Position numbers and translations under genes: made by a program. The notes beneath the pieces were generated by a model, which was not told where the DNA came from, did no database searches, and was given only the letters and a program-made list of their open reading frames with translations. 48,247 nucleotides of DNA from Chara braunii (Eukaryota; Streptophyta; Charophyceae; Charales; Characeae): NCBI GenBank assembly GCA_003427395.1, contig BFEA01000375.1:439803-488049 (forward strand), given 5' to 3'. This document shows, in pieces, positions 11,804-23,316 of this stretch (within the stretch, counting starts at the first letter, position 1; each line of letters begins with the position of its first letter).

Positions 11804-12166
11804 TCGCGGTCTTTTTTATGTCCAATGATCACGGAAAAGAATTCTGGTTTACCCTCTCGCCAAGCCCGGTCTTCTGACTACCCACTACACACCCAACTCC
11901 CCCGAAAACACCAAAAATGAGAAGTACTGATTTTTTGAGGGAAACCTCATGTTCTTATTCGCTTTAGGCCTGCACCCGAGACATTTCCGTAACAGAGCTA
12001 AACACCCCTGGAAAGATTGTCCTTTCCCCCTTGCAAGGAACCCCCCACTTGTCTGGCCAGACTGTCTGTCTAAGCAAGGTCTGGGTGGACAGGTGTCATA
12101 ACTTAGCTTCTGAGACAAATGAAGTCTCGTCAATGAGAGATCATTGTTGTTGTTGTTTGTTGTTGT

Positions 12167-12197
<31 letters not shown>

Positions 12198-12708
12198 GGT
12201 GGTGGTGGTGGTGGTGGTGGTGGTGGTTGTGGTTGTGCCGGTGGTTTTGGCAGTGGTTGTGGTGGTTGTGCTAGTGGCTGTGGTTGTGCCACAGTGTTGT
12301 GACGGTGGCGGTGGTGGTGGTTGTGCCACTGTTGTGATGGTGGCGGTGGTGGTGGTGGTGGTGGTGGTGGTGGTGGTTGTGGTGGTGATGGTTGTGGTTG
12401 TGGTGGTTGGTAGTGGTTGGTGGTGGTTGTGGTTCTTGTTGTGGTGGTTGTGGTTGTGGTGGTGGTTGTGCTTTTCGTGGTGGTTGTGGTTGTGGCTGTG
12501 GTTGTGGTTGTGGTTGTTGTTGTTGTGGTGGTGGTGGTCGTGGTTGTGGTGCTTGTTGTTGTTGTGGTTGCTGTGGTTGTGGTTGTGATGGTGGTTCTTG
12601 TTGTGGTGGCCGTGGTGGTTGTGGTTGTGGTTGTGGTTGTTGTGGTTGTGGTTGTTGTTGTGGTGGTTGTGGTGGTTGTTGTTGTGGTGGTGGTGGTTGT
12701 GGTGCTTC

Positions 12709-12769
<61 letters not shown>

Positions 12770-12935
12770 AGCGGTGGTGGTGCTTGTGGTTGTGGTTGCT
12801 GTTGTTGTTGTGGTGGTGGTGTGGTGTGTTTGTTGTGGTTGTGGTGGTGGTTAGTTTGTTTGTTCGTGTTGGTGTTGTTGTCGGTGGTGTTGTGGTTGGT
12901 GTGGGTGTTGTGGGTGGTGTTCGTGGTGTCGGTGC

Positions 12936-13009
<74 letters not shown>

Positions 13010-13621
13010 TTTGTGTCGGTGTTCTTGTCGGTGGTGTTGTGGGTGGTGTTGTTGGTGGGTGGTGTTGGTGGGTGGTGTTGGTGTTGTTGTTGTTGTTGTT
13101 GCTGCTGTTGGTGTCATCGTCGTCGTTGTTGTCAGTCGTCTTCGTCCTCGTTGTCAGTAGTCGTCGTTGTCGTGGTTGTCATCGTCATCCTCCTCGTCAC
13201 CATTCCCGGTGTTGTTTTCTTCATTGTCGTCATTGTCCTTGCAGTGTTTTTGGTGGCTTCTGATGTCTATGGCTGTTGGTCAAGACTGGTGATCACCCTG
13301 CGTGCTATGGGTATTCCGAAAGGACAAGGACGTTCATGCAAGGTCACACACACGGAATGACCGGGATGATGCGCATACACGAAAGGGGTGTTCTTTGCTG
13401 GCAAACACTGAAGGGAGAGTTTGTGTGTATGTACACACATGCATTGCTCATTTTCAATAGTTGGCAAAGGAACACTGTGAGCTTGGGTCAGAAGGACAAG
13501 AACGAAAGAGAAGGAGAGAGAGAAGTTGTCTGCCTCCATTTGGACTTGTCTTAGATGAGGACTGGCCTAATTGTGGTTTGGTGTGTAATGGCGATGGTCG
13601 AACCTGTGGTTTGCTTGGCAG
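11804..13621 (+). repeat. G/T-rich trinucleotide tract and intron remainder
   Basis: From about 12143 to 13095 the plus strand is almost wholly GTT and GGT triplets, with pure (GTT)n runs near 12705-12768 and 12938-13006. Open frames here encode only poly-Val, poly-Gly/Cys or poly-Leu and are composition artefacts. 11804-12140 and 13270-13600 show no recognisable gene. A short pyrimidine-poor stretch leads to the acceptor CAG at 13619-13621. Confidence 0.8.
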
Positions 13622-13803
13622 GTGTTGATACACTTGAGAGCAGTGTTGTTGGACGAGCTTGAGATAAAGGATGGCGAATTTCCTCCGGGTGGGCAGCTGT
13701 ACCTGAACACACTGAGGGTTGCGGATGTTCTATCAGACGACACCAATTTCCGCCGTTACATCATGAGAAGAGTGGTTCGTTCTCCCCGACTCAATAACCC
13801 ACT
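13622..13803 (+). CDS. Putative host internal exon 2 (unknown protein)
   Basis: This 182-base segment follows TTTGCTTGGCAG and ends at the donor GTACGT at 13804. It encodes 60 complete codons plus two bases. The sequence has balanced composition unlike the surrounding repeats, including LDELEIKDGEFPPGGQLYLN and LRVADVLSDDTNFRRYIMRR. Acceptor phase 0 matches the end of exon 1. I do not recognise the family; it looks like a helical, conserved eukaryotic protein. The open frame continues to 13924, but that part lacks protein-like character. Confidence 0.55.
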
Positions 13804-14329
13804 GTACGTTTGGCTCGCCGCTTCTCTTTCCCTGTGTGTTCCTCAATTGCTATCCAGTCCTTTTTTTTTTTGGTTCGGAAGAAACCACTCCACTAGTGCT
13901 GAGAACCGGGTTCAGCGTCCCTGACATAGAAGAAGTAGACTACGCTTTCCTTCGTTATGGCTGAGGAACCCTGAGACAGCAGTGTGTATTGTTTCCGTAG
14001 TTGGAAAGATTTGCCTATGCTCAACCGTCTTTTGTGAAACTGAAATAGAACTACTCTCAGCTAGTTGTATCAGATGCCTGCTTCAGCGTACATTGCTAGT
14101 GTAGTTCTATTCTGTCCTGTCAGGGTTCCTTTGTTACCGAAGAACTGGGGTATTGATTGCTTCCCAGGTGGGAAAGATTGACCTTCGCCATTCTGGTTTC
14201 TCACGACAGATCCATCCTCTATTTTACTCCCTATAAAGCTCTTTAAATGTCCCATGTCCCGCTATCATAAACTGTTCCCTTACTTAAAGGTGCAGTATAG
14301 CCTATGCTTCTTAGGTCCTCACTTTCCTA

Positions 14330-14652
14330 AGATAGTAAGATGCTGGTTCGCGTGCCTCTCAAAATGTGCCATGTCTTCTTGAGATGCTGGTGTCAGTTTC
14401 CACTTGAATTTCAGCGATTTTGCCCTTTTCCAGGATAGTGCATTCAACCGGGACTCTTCCCGTATAGTCAGGGACCTTCCCATATTTGCTTGGATTTTCT
14501 GCTGTGTCCTTCGCCATTTCGCTATGTATTCGAGTTTTAGCATCTGCCTGAACTCTTGCGTAAGTTCTTTTGCGTGCAGTGTGGACTATTTTCTGGTTTA
14601 TGGGTTCTTGGCATCTTCTTTTCCAGATCGGCCATAGGTTAAATCTCCTTAG
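14330..14652 (-). pseudogene. LINE-like ORF2 C-terminal fragment
   Basis: Read on the minus strand, the sequence encodes RRFNLWPIWKRRCQEPINQK and further basic residues, ending at a stop near 14360. The pattern W-P-I-W-K-R-R-C resembles the region after RT in plant non-LTR retrotransposons (zf-RVT region). It is short, so the call depends on the related piece at 19145-19342. Confidence 0.35.
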
Positions 14653-15663
14653 TTTGTGAAAGAAATTTACTACGAACGGGGTACAGTCTTGTGGGAGATG
14701 TAGCCCAGTCAGGCATATAAGTCAATCTTCAGGGAGGGGTGTCTCTGTCGCTGTCCGCCATAACTCTCTGGGTTTGCCCCACATTTCTTCTTCTTTACAC
14801 ATTTTAAAATAGACAATGCTCTATAAGCCCTTCGTTGCAGATGGCACGGAGATCCTTCAGCCTGCTTCTGTCGTCTTTGCTTCTTCACTTGTTGAGCCAT
14901 TCATGGACTGATAATTCTAGGTAGAAGATAAGAGACCGCAAACTTCGCACTTTCCCTGTCCTGATGGTGGAAAACTGTGCCCATGGCAGCTCTTTTATTC
15001 TGGCCGGGTCTCCTCTGACCTTCTCTCCCCATCTTTGTCTATCTCCTCCAGTTGGTGTGCCCTTGCTCTGAGGATGAGCCTTTTGGTTGTGTAGTCCAAT
15101 ATATCCAAGACGTCTTAAACCACTAGGACCTCTGCCAGTGTTGAGAAATTAGAGAAAATGGGCTGTTCCCGAGTTCGGAGGTTCCAGAGGCTCGGCAGGT
15201 AGAATAAAGTTCTGTTTTATATTGCCCGCTACCGCAATGATGTTGGGCAGGGTAGTCTAGGAGGCCGTGCTCACAGTAGTCCTCCACGGAATGAATCTTA
15301 GTATTATCTTACAGCTAAAACGGCGAGATTCTGACTGTTGTTGTTTTCTAGGTTGGGCCGCCGCCTGGGCAGGCGTGCCCGGCCAGACGGAGCCCGACTG
15401 GCCAGGGCTGGGCTGGTCCGCCCGGGAAACCCAGGCGATGCAAAAACCTGGGAGGATTTTTTCTTTTTTTTGGAACGTGGGGCCCTGCTGTGCTCCCCCA
15501 GAGGACCCCGAATCCCCAATAAAAAAGTAAATCTGGGCAGGTGGGAAGGGGTTGGGTTGGGGGGGGAGGGGGCCGCGAGAAGAGGGAAGGGTTGGGGTTT
15601 GACGGGGGGTCTAACCAGGTGCATTGTGACTGTTTTGCTGGTATGTCAGAGGTATATTGCAGG

Positions 15664-15731
15664 TGTGTATGTGGAAGAAGAAGAAGAAGAAGAAGAAGAA
15701 GAAGAAGAAGAAGAAGAAGGAGGTGAAGAAA

Positions 15732-15769
<38 letters not shown>

Positions 15770-15974
15770 GAATAATAAGAATAAGAAGAAGAAGAAGAAG
15801 AAGAAAAAGAAGAAAAGGAAGGGTGGTGAAAGATGGTGGGCAGGGGTGCACGAAATAGTGGCGGAGGAGGAAGAGGAGAAGAAGAAGAAGAAGATGGGTG
15901 GTGGAAGATGGGGGGCAGGGGGTAATAAACGGTGGGCGATAAGAAGAAGAAGAAGAAGAAGAAAGATGAAGAAG

Positions 15975-16024
<50 letters not shown>
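15664..16024. repeat. Compound microsatellite: (GAA)n, (AAT)n, (GAA)n, (CT)n
   Basis: GAA triplets at about 15674-15720 are followed by (AAT)n at 15733-15770, further AAG/GAA-rich sequence to about 15980, then (CT)n from 15980 to 16023. The long open frames across it are low-complexity. Confidence 0.9.
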
Positions 16025-16026
<2 letters not shown>

Positions 16027-16272
16027 CCCCCAAGAAGAACAGCTAACTAACGACTTACCGGTGGAGCACATGGCGAGTGCGCTGGAGGCGATGGTTCGCA
16101 GAGGTGCGCAGGCGCGACGACGGGCTGGGGCGATGGTGTGCGGGCTAGTAGCTGGAGGCAACGGCGTCACGACAGGCTGCAGGAGACAAGGGCGTGCGAA
16201 TTGCCGGCAGTCGTCGTGGGAATGGGCGAGGTAGGTCGGGGCCAGCAGGAGGGCAAACACAGGTGAGGGAGC

Positions 16273-16370
16273 TTTGGCCTTGCTCCACTACACAACACTC
16301 TACATGCATGCACGCGGCCCCGGAAGCGTCCAAATGCAACTAGAATGTTGTGTAGTGGAGCAAGGCCAAA
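16273..16370. repeat. 98-bp foldback element with 28-bp arms
   Basis: The left arm starts TTTGGCCTTGCTCCACTACA and the right arm (16343-16370) is its reverse complement with one mismatch, leaving a 42-base loop. It is either a miniature TIR element or a long hairpin locus. No protein is encoded. Confidence 0.8.
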
Positions 16371-16375
16371 AAGAA

Positions 16376-16512
16376 TCGAAAACGGGTCCGGTAGTTTCCG
16401 CCCTGAACGATTAAAAAGCGCTGCCTATCTGGGCCACGGATCTCTCGAGATCAGCGGTCCAGATCGGCCGGGATTTTGAATCGTTCAGGAGGGGCCTACA
16501 GGACCCGTTTTC
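16376..16512. repeat. 137-bp imperfect palindrome
   Basis: GAAAACGGGTCC at the left end pairs with GGACCCGTTTTC at the right end. CTGAACGATT pairs with AATCGTTCAG further in, and the centre (about 16426-16470) is also partly self-complementary around CTCGAG. It starts six bases after the previous foldback. Confidence 0.75.
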
Positions 16513-17358
16513 TTTTTTTTTGGCCTGCAACACGTCCTGGGGGGGCGAAAAGGGCCCTGCCGTCAAAAAAAGCCCGCCCNCCCCCCCGCCGGTCATGCGC
16601 TGGGAACGCCCGGTGGCCAATCGGGCGGCACAACCGGCCAGCCTAGGTTGTTTTCTTTTTTTCATTTCTTGTCTCATTCTTATGAGGCCCATGCCAATGA
16701 GGCAGGGTGGAATCTGTGATCTGCTCAAGCTGTGTTTCGTCAGAGGGTTGTAACCCTGATCACACTGGCACTTAGAGGAATGTATCCAGCCATTTTCACG
16801 GCCGCATCTGTGTTTCCTTTTTTTTTCCCTTCTTCTTTGTCTTTTGGGAATCTGGCAACCTGGCATGGGACTGAGACGGCACACTCACACTACCACTTCC
16901 AAGAGTGTATACAAGGTACAACTGCATTTCACGGCCAAAGCTTTGTTTCCTTTTTTTTTTCGTTCTGTTGTGAGTTTCACCGCCGCAACTTTTCTTCTTC
17001 TTCTTTTTTTTTGTTCTTTCCGTGAGAATACGAGAAAAGAAAATGGAGTGGGAAACTTGGAGCGCAGCAAAATTCAGGCTTGGCAAAAACAGGCTAGGAG
17101 GTACTAGTGGTTTAAATTGTCCACCTCTCACATTACAGGCCCATTCCGCCGGTTTGACTCTAAGTCTCTTCAAGACTTGTGGTAGGGCGGAATATCGCAT
17201 AGTTTTGATGTTTTATCATTCTTACCTTCCTCAGCAACACTGGTGTGACCGTCACTTGCAACTGTGCGTCCTTGGACATTCTCCGTGTTCCTCCCCCCCC
17301 CCCTTCCCGCCGGCAGAAAGAACGGCCCTCTAGGGCTGTGCCCCTATTATGGGGACTG

Positions 17359-17748
17359 TCAGTCCGGTTCCTTATCCTCTGGCAAGTCTTTGTATGAATG
17401 ACTCACTCGGACGTCTCCTGGTGCTACGAATAGGGAGGTAGGGCCAGAGATTGGCGGTGTTGTGACTCTACTTGTTTTTGCGTCAGCAATGTCAAAGCTG
17501 TGGATCAGGAGCCAGTCATTTCTAGGGCCTGCCTTCTTTCTAAATGCCAGGGCTTCAGTAGGGGTCTCCTCTTCTCTCCATGTGGCCCAATCTCCCCATT
17601 CCCATCGTCTTTCCTTTTCTAGCAGTTGGGTCCATCTTGGGGGAATGGATATAAGCACGTCGTCCAAGTTTTCTACCAGGTCGTGGCATCCCTTCAATAC
17701 CCCTCTCAAATCCGAAGCTGTTTTCCGTCTATTGCGGGTTCTGACCAC
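17359..17748 (-). pseudogene. Unidentified minus-strand coding fragment, possibly LINE-derived
   Basis: A 129-codon open frame with ordinary amino-acid composition (for example DDVLISIPPRWTQLLEKERR and RNDWLLIHSFDIADAKTSR) lies between two LINE-like pieces on the same strand. I do not recognise a domain. Order and strand fit a part of the same decayed element. Confidence 0.3.
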
Positions 17749-18123
17749 ATGTTTCTCTGAATCATCGTATCATACTTAAGGGAAAGTCTTTTCATATCAT
17801 TGCCTCTACATTCCAGTCTGTGTTGCCCGCGAGTACAGAATCCTTTTCCTCCCTCGGTCTATCTCTGTCCTGTAATGAACCCAAGTTCTCAGCTGGGGCA
17901 GGCCCAGTGTTCATGGCTCTGACTTGGCCGGGCCTTCCTGCAGTTGCCTCCTTGAATTGCTGAGATTTCTTGCTCTGTACAGCCAGGAATTTGTTGTGGT
18001 TTGTCTGTGCCTTGACCCATTGGGACCTGGACACTTGCGGTCTTTTTTGCTGAGCATGTGAATTGTGTGTGATCTGTGGCTGTGGCTGTGGCTGACTCTT
18101 GAGAAATCTTAGACTCTCCGACT

Positions 18124-18360
18124 TCTGCACCCAGGTAGGGCCCGACTGGTGACTACTCTATGGTTTATTTTGAATTGTGAAGGCACTGGGCACCTCGTTT
18201 TGACCCTTGACCCCTGTTGACATTCCTAGGTCTATTTTGACCTGTGAAGGTCCTGGGTACCTCGCTTTGGCCCTTGACCCCAGGCCTACTGCACCCGGGT
18301 AGGGCCTGACTGATGACTTCCCGAAGGTCTATTTTGACTTGTGAAGGCCCTGGGGACCCA
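18124..18360. repeat. Short tandem repeat, unit about 166 bp
   Basis: CTGCACCCAGGTAGGGCCCG at 18124 recurs with few changes at 18290, and a GTCTATTTTGACCTGTGAAG-type segment appears three times (about 18164, 18230 and 18328). Confidence 0.7.
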
Positions 18361-18515
18361 TAATCTGTTAATATACAACGTAAATCACGATGGTTGGAGA
18401 AATACACACCAAACATATCCCATACTTACTCGTCCCCAGAAGATCGGCTGCCTGCGAACTTCCTCCTTAGGACTGGGTTCCTTGACCTTGGCTGGGAAAA
18501 TTTCCATCCAGGTTC

Positions 18516-18640
18516 TTAGCAGTTGCAGCCATTATTTCTCTTCTCGGTCCTGGTCCACATTCTGTGGTTTATCCTGCCTCGTTTGCCTGGTTCCTTTCTT
18601 AGCAGTTGCAGCCATTATTTCTCTTGTCGGCCCTGGGCAC
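18516..18640. repeat. Tandem repeat of a TTCTTAGCAGTTGCAGCCAT unit
   Basis: The motif TTCTTAGCAGTTGCAGCCAT followed by TATTTCTCT occurs at about 18517 and 18597 (period about 80). Confidence 0.7.
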
Positions 18641-19099
18641 AGGCCGAGGGTTGGCGCCCCTTGATTGGTCGGCTGCCAACCAGCTGACCAGCTGGCTGGT
18701 CGGGGGTCGTTAGCATGCCGGAAAACAAGAAAACAGCAACCAACAATCACATGAACACCCCCATACACTCCCCCCCCCCCCCCCACCAGCACCAAAACCC
18801 ACCACCACCCCTAAACCGGCCCCCAACACCCTCACAAACCCCTAATACCCCTCCTATACCATCCCTATATGACCGGTATCCCCCCCCCATACCCTCCCTA
18901 TACCCCTCTCATAACTCCCCCGGACCCCCCAATCCCCAAAAGTTTCTCAGCGGATTGGGCTGTAGTCAGCAAGCGCAGTACAGCCACATAGTCACATATA
19001 AAAAGAATCAGTGGATGGCTGTTTACTGACGGGTCGGGCGTGCTTGTAGGCTGCAAAATGGTCGGCGGTCGAGGTAGCGGTGGGCGGGTGTGCAACCCT

Positions 19100-19660
19100 T
19101 TGGCTCTCATATTCCCTGGTATGCTGTATTTTTCGCCATTTGTCTCAGGCACTCAATTGCCAACGGTGGCCACAAGGCAATTTGTGTTTTATAAGCAGTT
19201 TTATCACCCATTTGGACCGAAGGGCCTTAATGTGTAGTTCTGGATCTAGCATACCCAGCCTGTCTTTCTTCTTCATCTTCATAGTCATGTATTTCCTGGC
19301 CACCTTCGATATGAAACGTTGCTTAGAAGGATAACTGTCCAAATGTATGCTGCTGCTTTCCGCCTTAGATTAATCCTTAGATGTGAGTTAGGGCTCCAGA
19401 TTGACACTGCGTACCATAGCGTTTAGTATGAGTGCTTGCTATCCAGTCCTATTGACTTGCTTGGAGTTAGTTCCTTCGCCAGACTTGAATATGTGGGGGA
19501 CGTCTTTGGAGGCTATGGTAATTTGGAGCCCAAGCAATGCATATAGCCTTATGGCGAACGCAAGTCGGAAATGTTCCATCCATGTCCCTCTTTTGTCACC
19601 TTTGCCGGTAGTGTCCGGTTACCTGTGGTTCCTGTTTGATTGTGGGGATCGCTTGCTCTT
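19100..19660 (-). pseudogene. LINE-like reverse transcriptase C-terminal fragment
   Basis: On the minus strand, 19145-19342 encodes RFISKVARKYMTMKMKKKD followed by LGMLDPELHIKALRSKWVIK. In non-LTR retrotransposons a GLG-L-DP-(x)-IKAL-KW-I pattern follows the RT thumb, so this is probably the same minus-strand element as the fragment near 14.3-14.65 kb. Upstream (19430-19660) another frame gives short RT-like pieces such as LAFAIRLYALLGLQI. Stops and frameshifts are frequent. Confidence 0.45.
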
Positions 19661-19985
19661 CATCGCTTATCAGGCAAATCATGCATGCATGTCTGCGCAG
19701 CCAGGCATGGGGTAGATGACTGCAAAGAGAAGCCTTGGTGCAGAACGTCTCTCATTTCTCCTGCAGAAGCAGCGGGATAGGTCTGCCTTCCTGCATGGCT
19801 GAGTATCAGCTGTGAAGTTATGCAAACAGACCCATACACTAGATGTGGAAATTGTGGATGATCTGTTTGAGTGTTTCCCAGAGGGCTGGCCCGCTGGCAA
19901 CGGCAGACATTGTGTGATTGCATAACCATCTGTGCCTGGCTGCTGACTTCACTGTGCAGACTGCAGACTGACTGACCCCAAACTA

Positions 19986-20109
19986 CCGTATTCACCCAAA
20001 TAGAACGCCCAGTCATTATAGTGCAAGGAACATGAATATGGACGAAGCACAGAAATCCAGATTGCAAAATCACACTGAAGTCCAAGTAGTCAAAGCAAGA
20101 GCAGATAGC
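19986..20109. mobile_element. Left half of a TA-target TIR element (MITE-like)
   Basis: Starting after TA at 19984-19985, CCGTATTCACCCAAATAGAA is the inverse, with few mismatches, of the right end at 28846-28881, which is followed by TA at 28882-28883. After removal of element B the element is about 200 bases, with terminal inverted repeats of about 36 bases and no coding. TA duplication suggests a Tc1/mariner- or pogo-type transposase. Confidence 0.65.
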
Positions 20110-21032
20110 ACAATGGAACCGAGTAACCATCCATTTGAGAATGATACAGAAGAATCAACAGCATAACCCAATGTAGCTCTCTCTCTTGAATGGCACCAGG
20201 CGCCCTACCTACTCTACAGCCTAAGCCTACAACTACAGAATGAAAGCAACCAGACAACTTGACAACCAGCGAGTGATGATGTCAACACCAATGCCGACCT
20301 CCACCTCCACCAGGTACGTCTCTCTTCCTTCACCCACACTCTTCCTTGTTATCCCACACAGTGCCCTTCACCTCCGAAGAACCACCTTCACCCTCACCTC
20401 TCCTGCGCCCTCAGGCACGCCGGCTATGGCCGCCAGCGCCCTGTGCACAGGCAGCGCCCTACCGCCTAGCGCCTGCCTGCCTCGCACCTCATCCTAACGC
20501 AGCGCAGCAGCTCGCATTAGCGCAGCGTGCCGGCATTGCCCGCAATGGCCAAGATCCCTGCCCACTCGCCCTGCTTGCCTATATGCCAGTGTTGCGTGTG
20601 GGTGGCCTCCCGTCAACCTGCGACTGGGCCCCAGTGCCTGAACCCAGGCCTGATGTGGTTGGGGCCAAGGCGATGCAGTTGCGCCTCTTTCATCAAGGCC
20701 TGCGGCCAGATTCAGATAGTGGGCCGATTTCCCATTGGCATTTTCGGCCTCTACATCCATCATGCATTGTAGGCCTCACGTTTATGTGCCCAGGGCCTAA
20801 NCAACTCAGGGGCCCTGGGANTTCCGCATTTGCAGAGATCNGAGACTCGGTGCACTCCAACCAACTGGCGTGCTGCAACTGTATGGACCCCACTTCGTGA
20901 AATGTTCGCACAGAGNGCTCTTGTTGATTTGCTGGCCCGCCTTCACTTAGGGCGGGCACTAGGCTTGCTGGGGCCTTAGCCCAGAACATGTACATCATGG
21001 CAAGGCCCCTTCTTGAGGGCTCAATCCTCACA
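20110..21032 (-). repeat. 3' LTR of element B
   Basis: The part 20156-21032 matches 27924-28808. On the minus strand it begins TGTGAGGATTGAGCCC directly after the purine tract. Several single Ns lie at about 20801-20916. Open frames inside it are not convincing genes. Confidence 0.85.
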
Positions 21033-21045
21033 TTCCATCCCCCTT
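21033..21045 (-). other. Polypurine tract of element B
   Basis: On the minus strand CTAAGGGGGATGGAA immediately precedes the LTR start TGTGAGG. Confidence 0.75.
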
Positions 21046-21069
21046 AGCTTCGAAAGTCCGCTGAGATGC

Positions 21070-22113
21070 TTACTTCGCAGGTGCCTTCCCTTTTAGCTTT
21101 CTTTCATATTGTGCCACCACTTGAGGAGTTGTGTCAATCAGTTCCTCTCTGGTGAACCATCGATCTTCCTTTGGATCTGTATGATGCCTGAATCTGATGC
21201 GATACTCCCGCTTGGGTTTTGGAGGTCTTCCTCTTCCCAATGGCTTCTGAACAGGCAGATTTCTGTGATCCACAATGTCGTCGATGTCCACTTGACCATC
21301 CATGGTTGGGGGCAGCATCAATCTCCTTGAAGGGAATTGATCCGTCTCAGCGAAAGGTGCAAGCTTTGAGGCATGAAAAACAGGGTGAGTGCGTAGGTGT
21401 CCAGGGATACGGATAACATAGGTAGGACCATCCATCTCATCCTTCACTACATCCAGGACTTCCCAAGGACCAAAATACTGAGGCATTAGTTTACGAGAGA
21501 TCCCGGATTCCTGTCCTAGCTCACTAGCCTTGACCCAGACACGTTCCCCTACGTGAAATGAGGATTGTCGTCGATGCTTGTTCTCAGAAGCAATCATTGC
21601 TTGCTGAGGTTTCCTGATGTGCTCGACAACTTGCTGCAGCAACTTCTCATATTGCACACCATACTCAAGTGTGCCCGGAGTTGCAGAGGATTGGTTTTCA
21701 GGTAGGAGAAAGTCTAGAGAAGATCTAGGCTTCCATCCCAAGTGCAGCTGGTTAGGACTAACGCCGGTACTGCTGGGTACAGCGTTGTTGTACAGGCTGG
21801 CAATGAGAGGCAACTTCTCATCCCAGTCATCCTGGCTGGGCTTGATGTAATGCCTCAACAGGTGCTGTACAACTCTGTTCATCTGCTCGGCCTGTCCGTT
21901 GGCTTCGGGATGATTCCCTGAAGTCATCTGAAATTGACTGCCCATCTGCTCAGCAGTCTTCTTCCACAGCTCACTTGTGAAACGGACATCTCTGTCACTA
22001 ACGATTGTCTTTGGTAAACCAAAGTCACGTACCCAGTTGTCCTTGAACAACTTGATGACATGGTCAGTCCTTGCGGTCTCTGGCATGGCAACTAATCTAG
22101 TGTACGTGGTGAA
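21070..22113 (-). pseudogene. pol: Element B integrase core and chromo-like C-terminus
   Basis: Continues the integrase after a TGA near 22111 that replaces the Arg or equivalent codon of the usual V-D-R-F/Y motif. It contains FGLPKTIVSDRDVRFTSELW (second catalytic Asp) and SGNHPEANGQAEQMNRVV (Glu), then NNAVPSSTGVSPNQLHLGWK, GPWEVLDVV (GPY/F) and a C-terminal chromo-like segment, DDIVDHRN to KREYRIRFRHHTDPKEDRWF. The segment ends with a Lys-rich tail, AQYERKLKGKAPAK. The nonsense codon is consistent with a C-to-T change. Otherwise the domain is complete. Confidence 0.87.
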
Positions 22114-23316
22114 TCAATCGATGAAGACGAAAATGTGCCTCTTGCCACTCTTGCTGGTCACCAGGGTGTCCATGAAATACATGGAAACACTCTGTCCTGG
22201 ACCAGCGGGGATAGGTAAGGGGTTCAACAACCCCAGCGGTGCTTGAGTTCGCGGCTTGTCCCGCTGACAGACCTGACAGGTCTCTACGTACTTCTTTGCG
22301 TCATCTAGCATTCCAAGCCACCAAAATCGTTGTACTAGATTAACACTCGTCTTCTTGTAGCCAAAGTGTCCGGTTGCGTCATGACATTCTCCTAGAAATA
22401 AACTATGCAAACTCTCACTCGATGGAACAACTAACCTTTTACACCCGGCCTTATCAAGAAACAGTAACCCATCCACCATCACAAACTCACTTTCTGTGGC
22501 CTTGTCTTTTGCCTGAAGTTTGCGCATGATGTCCATCATGACAGGGTCTTCCTGATAGGCTCCCACCAACGATTGAGTCAGTTTTTCAGATACACCAAAG
22601 TCAAAAATTAGCACCCCTAGGTAATCTGCCCTATGTGATAGCGCATCTGCAACCTTATTGTACTCTCCCTTCAGGTACTCAAGCTTGAAGTCATACTGAT
22701 CTATGACCTCAATCCATCGCTTGAGTGCATCAGAAAGAGCGGGTTGAGTCTTGATCCATTTGAGCGTCTGATGGTCAGTTCTCAAGTAGAAGAGCCGTCC
22801 CAACAGGAAATGTCTCCAATGGACAAGTGCCTTGTAGAGACCATAGAGTTCCCTTTCGTAGGTGGACTTTGCCAATTTCTTAGATGGCATCTTCTTGCTC
22901 ATGTACTCAATCGGTCTCAACTTCTTCCCATCCTGTTGAGCCAGCACTGCGCCAATGCCGTATTGGCTTGCGTCAGTGGTCACTATGAACGGCTTCTGAG
23001 GATCGGGAACCGTGAGAACTTCATGATTCATGAGTGCATGCTTCAATCGCTTGAAAGCACCCTTGCACTCATCACTCCAGTCCCATGGCGTGTCAAGTCG
23101 AGTTAGATCTGTCAAAGGAGAGGCGATTGTAGAATAGTTCTTTACAAAGTTCCTATAGTAGCCGCACATTCCTAAGAAAGATCTGACCTCAGTGATTGTT
23201 TGAGGTCGTGGCCAGTCTCGAATACTAGCCACCTTCGCATCTTCCGGCCTAATCCCTTCCGCGGATACTCTTGTGCTGATGCAGGAGTGAAAGTACAGTC
23301 TCAACGTGCTGTGCAT
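22114..23316 (-). pseudogene. pol: Element B RT connection, RNase H and integrase N-terminus
   Basis: This frame is offset from the upstream RT frame. It starts in the RT thumb ([20 protein letters not shown]), then [19 protein letters not shown]. RNase H has [32 protein letters not shown] and RTDHQTLKW, so all acidic positions that I can judge are kept. The integrase zinc finger shows [20 protein letters not shown] and CQVCQRDKP (HHCC). The core begins as SMYFMDTL, where the usual D of IDFID is replaced by Y-F-M-D, with the catalytic Asp kept. The frame ends at the TGA that starts the next segment. Confidence 0.85.

Larger units (their letters stand above)
13804..19983 (+). other. Intronic region with decayed repeats
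   Basis: No intact gene. The stretch holds minus-strand LINE-like fragments (about 14300-19660), microsatellites near 15.67-16.02 kb, two foldback elements near 16.27-16.51 kb, two families of short tandem repeats near 18.1-18.65 kb and a cytosine run near 18.77 kb. Sequence between these is unassigned. Confidence 0.5.

Noticed and set aside
12031-13360. Long open frames in the G/T tract
   Set aside because: They encode poly-Val, poly-Gly/Cys or poly-Leu because of triplet repeats; no start context or domain.
15611-16260. Open frames on both strands with Lys, Glu, Ser or Phe runs
   Set aside because: Products of (GAA)n, (AAT)n and (CT)n microsatellites.
20240-20900. Open frames in the element B LTRs
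   Set aside because: They recur in both LTRs and change frame between them; no domain; explained as non-coding LTR sequence.
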